Below, piece by piece: positions 14,228 to 18,748 of a stretch of 18,748 bases of DNA. The notes beneath the pieces were generated by a model, which was given only the letters and a program-made list of their open reading frames with translations, was not told where the DNA came from and did not search any database. The position numbers were made by a program, and so were the translations under genes. Source of the stretch: HGM11525 sp045649145 (GTDB lineage Bacteria > Bacillota > Clostridia > UBA1381); NCBI GenBank assembly GCA_045649145.1, contig JAZRPK010000009.1, positions 1 through 18,748 on the forward strand. Reading direction: 5' to 3'. Positions within the stretch are counted from its first letter, which is position 1. Each line of letters opens with the position of its first letter.

Positions 14228-15022
14228 ATGAGAGTTGCGGTAATTCCAAATCCTAATAAGGACAAAGGACTTCGTGAAACCGCACGACTGTGCGAATTGC
14301 TTGAAAGACGCGGAGTTGAGGCTGTGACGGATAGTGCTAAAATGTACGATAATACAGATGCTGTTATTGTTTTGGGCGGTGATGGTACTATTTTATGTGC
14401 AGCCGAAGAATGTGCTGAAAGAGGTATCCCTGTTATGGGTATTAACCTCGGCAGAGTCGGATTTATGACCGAAACAGAGCAGAATAATATGGAGCAGGCG
14501 ATAGACAGCCTACTTTCAGGCAATTACAAAATTGAAGAAAGAATGATGATGAATGTTGCAGTTCAAACAGCGGATGGTATAAGGGAATATCTTGCGCTAA
14601 ATGACTGCGTTGTTGCAAAGCCTGATGCGCAGATGATAAAGACGGGTGTTTTTGCCGAGGATGAACAGATAACCGAGTATATTGCCGATGGTGTTATAAT
14701 TGCAACACCTACAGGCTCTACGGGATATTCGCTTTCTGCAGGCGGTCCTGTTGCAGACCCGGGAACAGAGATGTTTCTAGCAACACCTATTTGCGCTCAT
14801 ACTCTTAAAGCAAGACCTGCTGTGCTTGCACCCGAAAAGACGGTAAGTGTAAGATTGTTAGAAGGAGCAGCCGAAAGTGCAGTAGTTACTGTTGACGGTG
14901 TTGTTAAGGAAACGCTCGGTGTAGGCGGTAAGGTTATCATTACCCGCTCGAAGCTAAAGCTAAAGCTTATAAAATTCGGACATCAGTCATTTTATAATAT
15001 TCTTACAGCTAAGCTGCTGTAA
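14228..15022 (+). CDS. nadK: NAD kinase
   Basis: 264 residues, normal for bacterial NadK. It phosphorylates NAD to NADP in the cytoplasm. Signature GGDGT (50-54) with the catalytic Asp, NLGRVGFM (73-80), and the conserved ATPTGSTGYSLSAGGP (159-174) that binds NAD and the phosphate donor. N-terminal RVAVIPNPNKDKG is typical. Start ATG at 14228 has TTTGGAGG at ideal spacing, 25 nt after the predicted transcription start. First gene of the operon; argR follows after 15 bases. The order nadK-argR-recN is common in Clostridia, sometimes with tlyA ahead of it, which is missing here. Confidence 0.97.
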   Translation: MRVAVIPNPNKDKGLRETARLCELLERRGVEAVTDSAKMYDNTDAVIVLGGDGTILCAAEECAERGIPVMGINLGRVGFMTETEQNNMEQAIDSLLSGNYKIEERMMMNVAVQTADGIREYLALNDCVVAKPDAQMIKTGVFAEDEQITEYIADGVIIATPTGSTGYSLSAGGPVADPGTEMFLATPICAHTLKARPAVLAPEKTVSVRLLEGAAESAVVTVDGVVKETLGVGGKVIITRSKLKLKLIKFGHQSFYNILTAKLL

Positions 15023-15037
15023 TGTACGGAGGAAGTT

Positions 15038-15496
15038 ATGAAAAGAAAACGTCATCAGCATTTGATGAAGCTGATAAGCGAAAGGGACATAAAAACTCAG
15101 GAGCAGTTGACGGAGATTTTGCGTTCTGAAGGGTTTGCTGTGACGCAGGCTACTGTGTCAAGAGATATAAAAGAGCTTGGTCTTGTAAAGACGAGTGCAC
15201 AATCGGGTGGATACAAGTATGCAGTTCAGGCTATACCCGAAATTGAGGATACGACCGAGCATCTTACAATATTTTCAAAAGCGGTTGTGAGTGTCGACAG
15301 CGCATTAAATCAGGTTGTAATAAAGACATATGCAGGTATGGCACAGGCTGTCGCTGCGTCGCTTGACAGAATGATGAGTACGGAAATACTCGGCTCAATT
15401 GCAGGAGATGATACGGTGCTTTTGATTGTGCGTTCAGAAGATAATGCAACGAGGACTGTAGCAAGACTTAACAAGATGTTTGGTCAAAGGAGATAG
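15038..15496 (+). CDS. argR: Arginine repressor ArgR/AhrC
   Basis: 152 residues, full length. A hexameric arginine-sensing regulator that represses arginine synthesis and can activate catabolism. The N-terminal winged helix-turn-helix has QEQLTEILRSEGFAVTQ and the recognition segment ATVSRDIKELGLVK (38-51, with S41 and R42). The C-terminal domain shows the trimerisation and arginine-binding regions TYAGMAQAVAASLD (97-110) and GSIAGDDTVLLI (119-130), with D124 and D125 as the expected arginine contacts. The start has GGAGGAAG upstream. Second gene of the operon and directly upstream of recN, as in Bacillus. A candidate ARG box at the operon promoter suggests it represses its own expression. 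Confidence 0.97.
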   Translation: MKRKRHQHLMKLISERDIKTQEQLTEILRSEGFAVTQATVSRDIKELGLVKTSAQSGGYKYAVQAIPEIEDTTEHLTIFSKAVVSVDSALNQVVIKTYAGMAQAVAASLDRMMSTEILGSIAGDDTVLLIVRSEDNATRTVARLNKMFGQRR

Positions 15497-15501
15497 TAGA
15501 A

Positions 15502-17154
15502 ATGCTTATCAATCTTGAAATAAACAATATTGCGCTCATAGACCGCCTTAATATAGAATTTTCCGACGGAATGACAGTTCTCACGGGTGAAACGGGTGCG
15601 GGAAAGTCTATCATTATTGATTCGGTAAACCTTATACTTGGCAGCAGAGCTAACAAAGGTCTTATCCGCTATGGCGAGGAAAAGGCACGTGTTCAGGGAC
15701 TTTTTTCGGTATCGGAGAAGGTGCAATTGATGCTGCAGGAATTTGGCATCGAAGCGGAAGACAGTATGGTTGCCGTGTTAAGAGATATTACCTCGGACGG
15801 AAGAAGTGTCTGCCGCATAAACGGTATGATTGTAACACAGAACATATTGCGTGATGTAGCAACGCTGCTTGTAAATATCCACGGACAGCAGGATAATCAG
15901 TCACTTCTTAATCCTAAGTTTCATTTGGCATATCTCGACAGCTATGCAGAAAATGATTCGGAGAAAGACGCATTCAAATCTGCTTATGATGAATGTCACT
16001 CTATAAAGGCTCGACTTGATAAACTAAACCTTAACGAAAAGGAACGCGCCGAGCGTATTGACCTTTTGAAATATCAGACAGAGGAAATATCTGCTGCCGG
16101 AATTTCTGAGGGCGAAAAGGAAGGGCTTATAGAGGAAAGAACCTTGATACAAAATGCAGAGGCAATTAATGAGGCTGTTATGGAGGCGAAAGAGTACCTC
16201 TATGACGGCGAGGAGATAAACGCATATGACCTTGTGTCAAGGGCGGCAAACGCAGTTGCCAGACTGGACGGTATCGAAAGCGCACAAAAGGCGGCAGAGA
16301 AGATATTTGACATAAAATATGCCATTGAGGATATAGCAAGCGAGGTAAGGGCACTTTCAGACGGAGTGGAATTTTCCCGTGCCCGACTTGACGAGATAGA
16401 GGACAGGATTGACCTTATCGGAAAGCTTGAGAGAAAATACGGCGGTAGCGAAAGGGCAGTATTGGATTATCTCGAAAAAGCCGAAAAAGAGCTTGAGGAG
16501 CTTGATATCGGCGAGGAGATGAGCGAGAAGCTCGCCGCACAATACGAGGAAGCTGAAAAGAAGATGCTCGCTTGTGCAAAGGTACTTACAGAAACCAGAA
16601 AGGCAGCGGGAGAAAGACTCTCTGCCCAAATAGAAAAGTCGCTCTATGAGCTTGATATGCCTAAGGTACGGTTTTCGGTAGATATTAAACCTGCAGATAC
16701 GGGCAAAACTGGTGCTGACAGTATCGAATTTATGATATGTCCGAATGTAGGCGAGGAGCTAAAACCGCTTGCAAAATTTGCGTCGGGCGGTGAGCTTTCG
16801 AGAGTAATGCTTGCGTTAAAATCCATTCTTGCAGATGCAGATGATGCAGATACTCTCATTTTTGACGAGATTGATACAGGTGTTTCAGGCCCTGCAGCAC
16901 AAAAGATTGCAAGAAAGCTGAAAACCTTAGGAGAAAAAAAGCAGGTTATATGCGTAAGCCATCAGCCTCAGCTGGCGGTTTCGGCATCTCGGCATCTTTT
17001 GATCAAAAAGAGCTCTGATGGCGAACGCACAACAACAGGCGTAAAAGAACTTGACTATAACGAGCGAATTAGTGAGGTGGCACGTATAATAGACGGAAAT
17101 AATCCGAGCGCTGCTGCACTTCTTCACGCAAAGGAGATGATAGATGGTGCGTAA
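15502..17154 (+). CDS. recN: DNA repair protein RecN
   Basis: 550 residues, normal length. An SMC-like ATPase recruited to double-strand breaks. Walker A GETGAGKS (29-36) in the N-terminal head, coiled-coil arms over roughly 150-380 (rich in Glu, Lys and Ala), then the ABC signature ASGGELSRVMLALKS (about 427-441), Walker B LIFDEIDTGVSG (about 452-463) and the switch histidine region VCVSHQPQLA. The start ATG is 5 bases after the argR stop, with AAAGGAG inside the end of argR. Third gene of the operon; its end overlaps the RseC-like gene by 11 bases. No LexA-type box was apparent immediately upstream, so expression likely follows the operon promoter. Confidence 0.98.
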   Translation: MLINLEINNIALIDRLNIEFSDGMTVLTGETGAGKSIIIDSVNLILGSRANKGLIRYGEEKARVQGLFSVSEKVQLMLQEFGIEAEDSMVAVLRDITSDGRSVCRINGMIVTQNILRDVATLLVNIHGQQDNQSLLNPKFHLAYLDSYAENDSEKDAFKSAYDECHSIKARLDKLNLNEKERAERIDLLKYQTEEISAAGISEGEKEGLIEERTLIQNAEAINEAVMEAKEYLYDGEEINAYDLVSRAANAVARLDGIESAQKAAEKIFDIKYAIEDIASEVRALSDGVEFSRARLDEIEDRIDLIGKLERKYGGSERAVLDYLEKAEKELEELDIGEEMSEKLAAQYEEAEKKMLACAKVLTETRKAAGERLSAQIEKSLYELDMPKVRFSVDIKPADTGKTGADSIEFMICPNVGEELKPLAKFASGGELSRVMLALKSILADADDADTLIFDEIDTGVSGPAAQKIARKLKTLGEKKQVICVSHQPQLAVSASRHLLIKKSSDGERTTTGVKELDYNERISEVARIIDGNNPSAAALLHAKEMIDGA

Positions 17155-17551
17155 GACAGGAATTGTTAAAACCGATGGTGAAACAGCAGAGGTTGCAATT
17201 ATAAGGGAAACATCCTGCGGCGAAAACTGTGCGCAGTGTAAAGGCGGCTGTACACCGAGCGAAACGGTCATAACAGCAACTAACGAAATCGGCGCTGTAG
17301 CAGGTGACAGGGTAGTTATAGAAATGTCCGATAAGAACGCACTTTTTGCAACGATGCTGGCATATATGATACCTCTGGCAGTTCTGCTTCTGGCGAGCGG
17401 CATTGTTTACGCATCAGGCTACGGTGAGGGAATGGCGGCACTTTTAGGATTGGGCGCTATGTCGGTGTGCTTTCTGGCAGTAAGACGTATAAGCGTTGTG
17501 AAAGCTGAAAGGTTTAAGGTAAAAATTACCGAGGTTATCGGCAGAGAGTAA
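17144..17551 (+). CDS. RseC/MucC-family (SoxR-reducing system type) membrane protein
   Basis: 135 residues. An N-terminal small beta domain carries four cysteines in SCGENCAQCKGGC (C25, C29, C32, C36), spaced C-x3-C-x2-C-x3-C, followed by two membrane helices (about 67-88 and 92-112) and a short basic tail. That is the RseC/MucC layout. In proteobacteria RseC acts with the Rsx/Rnf electron-transfer complex to reduce SoxR or as a sigma-E regulator; in Clostridia homologues are often near rnf genes, and none is seen here. The cysteines probably bind an iron-sulfur cluster (inference). The start ATG overlaps recN and has GGAG 8 bases upstream. No terminator is obvious after the stop. Confidence 0.87.
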   Translation: MVRKTGIVKTDGETAEVAIIRETSCGENCAQCKGGCTPSETVITATNEIGAVAGDRVVIEMSDKNALFATMLAYMIPLAVLLLASGIVYASGYGEGMAALLGLGAMSVCFLAVRRISVVKAERFKVKITEVIGRE

Positions 17552-17602
17552 AATTTGTCGAAAAGGGTAACACGATTTGGTATTTTATGGTATAAGCCTC
17601 GA

Positions 17603-17631
17603 TTGACACTATATTTCGCATATGGTAAAAT
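17603..17631 (+). promoter_or_regulatory. Promoter of the RHH-like gene and chr pair
   Basis: -35 TTGACA (17603-17608), exactly 17 bp, and -10 TAAAAT (17626-17631). Start near 17638. A second TATAAT at 17642-17647 lacks a -35. Confidence 0.65.
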
Positions 17632-17656
17632 TATTCTGTAATATAATGTAGAATAA
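17631..17656. repeat. Inverted repeat between promoter and ribosome binding site, candidate operator or RNA hairpin
   Basis: TTATTCT (17631-17637) and AGAATAA (17650-17656) are perfect 7-bp arms; as RNA the stem extends to 10 pairs with two G-U pairs around a 6-base loop. It begins at the last base of the -10 box and ends 2 bases before the GGAGG at 17659. It could be an operator for the small RHH-like product or a leader hairpin. Confidence 0.5.
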
Positions 17657-17671
17657 ACGGAGGCTTGGTTT

Positions 17672-17848
17672 ATGACAACCGTTACTGTGTTAAAAGGTGG
17701 AGTAAAGTCTGAGGTGGTATACGTCGGACTAAAGCTTAACAATAAAACAGATGCAGATATACTTGGTGTAATAGGTGGCGTCGACAAAAGACAAAAGGAG
17801 CTAAAACGCCTCATTAGACTTGGTCTGGAAGCAGAAAACTCGGATTGA
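17672..17848 (+). CDS. Tiny ribbon-helix-helix-like protein
   Basis: 58 residues, short but convincing as a gene: CGGAGGC ribosome binding site 8 bases ahead, its own promoter, and normal codon use. The layout is a short strand (VVYVGLKL, about 15-22), a helix start NNKTDADILGVIGG (23-36), then a basic helix DKRQKELKRLIRLGLEAE (38-55). That resembles the small ribbon-helix-helix or CopG/ParD-like proteins of Firmicutes (pattern LN-x-K-T-D-A-D-I, then K-x-L-x-R-L-I-R). Such proteins are usually DNA-binding repressors, often self-regulating. No toxin partner follows; instead a CHR transporter pair starts 28 bases later, so it may regulate that pair. The family match is by eye. Confidence 0.7.
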   Translation: MTTVTVLKGGVKSEVVYVGLKLNNKTDADILGVIGGVDKRQKELKRLIRLGLEAENSD

Positions 17849-17876
17849 ATTACACACAACAGGGGGAAGTTTAACA

Positions 17877-18443
17877 TTGAAAAGTGGGAACAAATTATTT
17901 GCACTATTTTTAACCTTTTTGAAAATAGGTGCGTTTACCTTTGGCGGAGGATATGCCATGATACCGCTTATACAAAGGGAAACGGTGGAAACGCACGGCT
18001 GGATTACAGATGATGATATACTCGAGATTATTGCAATTGCAGAGTCTACGCCAGGACCTATTGCTATAAATTCCGCCACCTTTATCGGATATAAGGTAGC
18101 AGGAGTTTTTGGTGCGTTTTTTGCGACTCTTGGTGTGGTTATTCCGTCGTTTGTAATAATTACTATTATAGCGTATCTCTTGCGTGAGTTTCAGAATATT
18201 AAGGTTGTACAGTATGCGTTTAGCGGTATAAGAGCAGGTGTTCTTGCGCTGATTATTAAGGCGTGGTGGAATATGTACAAAAAGTCTGAAAAGAGTGTGC
18301 TTGGCTATACTATTGCAATACTGGCATTTGTTTCAGTTGCAGTATTTGATATAAATGTACTTTATGTCCTTATTGCCTGTGCACTGCTTGGGCTGGTTTC
18401 ATCTCTTATAAAGGCACAAAACGGAAGGGAGATGAAGCAATAA
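17877..18443 (+). CDS. Chromate transporter family (CHR domain) protein, first of a split pair
   Basis: 188 residues, one CHR domain. Membrane protein with about six hydrophobic segments. Family motifs: FLKIGAFTFGGGYAMIPLIQ (14-33), ESTPGPIAINSATFIGY (56-72), and FFATLGVVIPSF (81-92). ChrA proteins can export chromate; many Clostridia carry short, single-domain pairs that probably work as a heteromer, and the natural substrate is often unknown. Start: TTG at 17877 follows AGGGGGAAG at good spacing and gives MKSGNKLFALF; an upstream in-frame TTG would overlap the preceding gene. The last base of its stop codon is the first base of the next gene's ATG. Confidence 0.88.
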   Translation: MKSGNKLFALFLTFLKIGAFTFGGGYAMIPLIQRETVETHGWITDDDILEIIAIAESTPGPIAINSATFIGYKVAGVFGAFFATLGVVIPSFVIITIIAYLLREFQNIKVVQYAFSGIRAGVLALIIKAWWNMYKKSEKSVLGYTIAILAFVSVAVFDINVLYVLIACALLGLVSSLIKAQNGREMKQ

Positions 18444-18748
18444 TGATTTATGCTGTATTATTTTTTACCTTCTTTAAGATAGGACTCTTCACCTTCGGTG
18501 GCGGATATGCTATGCTACCGCTCATTCAGGAGGAGGTTATAACACGTGGCTGGATAGAAAGTGCAGACCTTGTAAACTTTATAGCCGTAAGTGAGAGTAC
18601 ACCTGGACCGTTCGCAATAAATATGGCGACTTATATCGGTAACGAAATGGGCGGTATAATCGGTGCATTCTTTGCCACACTTGGAGTAGTTACACCGTCA
18701 TTTGTGATTATCCTTATTGTTGCGAGGTTTTTCGAAAAGTTTAAGACC
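18443..18748 (+). CDS. Chromate transporter family (CHR domain) protein, second of the pair, truncated by window end
   Basis: The first 102 residues only. The same motifs as the preceding gene recur: FFKIGLFTFGGGYAMLPLIQ (10-29), ESTPGPFAINMATYIG (51-66), and FFATLGVVTPSF (76-87). The start ATG overlaps the previous stop as TAATG, with GGGAGATG upstream, so the two proteins are probably made in equal amounts. The homologous half-domains in antiparallel or paired arrangement are the usual short-chain chr layout. The missing C-terminal half lies beyond the window. Confidence 0.88.
   Translation, partial: MIYAVLFFTFFKIGLFTFGGGYAMLPLIQEEVITRGWIESADLVNFIAVSESTPGPFAINMATYIGNEMGGIIGAFFATLGVVTPSFVIILIVARFFEKFKT

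Noticed and set aside
17820..17876. Longer first chr gene starting at a TTG at 17820
   Set aside because: It would overlap the RHH-like gene and has no ribosome binding site, while TTG 17877 has a strong AGGGGGAAG.
1..18748. Mobile elements, CRISPR arrays, tRNA or rRNA genes, riboswitches
   Set aside because: I found no transposase or integrase motifs, no regularly spaced repeats, no cloverleaf-like sequence and no recognisable riboswitch core. Codon and base use look even across the window.

Overview
The window reads as chromosomal core DNA of a low-to-mid GC, spore-former-type Firmicute of class Clostridia, plausibly the Oscillospiraceae/Ruminococcaceae side (inference from gene content and protein style, not from a marker phylogeny). 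Support comes from strong GGAGG-type ribosome binding sites, a CIRCE-controlled groESL operon, an argR-recN cluster, a long basic tail on the class A penicillin-binding protein, and clostridial-type small proteins. I see no tRNA, rRNA, CRISPR array, insertion sequence, prophage or integrase. Genes are densely packed and no gap exceeds about 170 bases.

Layout. 1-2303 (minus): a class A penicillin-binding protein, cut off at its C-terminus by the window edge. It is divergent from 2489-2842 (plus), a small membrane-anchored protein with a BofC-C-like tail; the two promoters appear to share one self-complementary -35 box. 2934-4980: promoter, CIRCE operator, groES, groEL, terminator. 5016-6151: galE with its own promoter, a 26-bp palindrome over the -10 box, and a terminator shared with the convergent operon. 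10345 down to 6153 (minus): a six-gene operon of amidohydrolase, divergent MreB-like protein, fabZ, tRNA methyltransferase-like, rsmI and a small unknown protein, mixing wall/shape, fatty acid and RNA-modification functions. 10503-10913 (plus): a four-helix, cysteine-bearing membrane protein that meets a convergent desulfurase/DUF3343 pair (12323 down to 10970) at a perfect 30-bp terminator palindrome. 12640-12464 (minus): a small YtxH-like protein. 12809-14122 (plus): a DUF1015 protein lacking hallmark histidines. 14168-17551 (plus): nadK-argR-recN-rseC-like operon with a near-consensus ARG box at the promoter. 17603-18748 (plus): a 58-residue ribbon-helix-helix-like protein followed by two CHR-domain (chromate transporter) genes, the second cut off by the window end.

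Nothing here amounts to a dramatic new system. The most interesting items are regulatory (the shared -35, the galE palindrome, the probable ArgR autoregulation site, the inverted repeat at the small RHH-like gene) and divergent proteins (the MreB paralogue with altered nucleotide-pocket residues, the DUF1015 protein with altered motifs, and the desulfurase/DUF3343 pair without its usual selenium partners).
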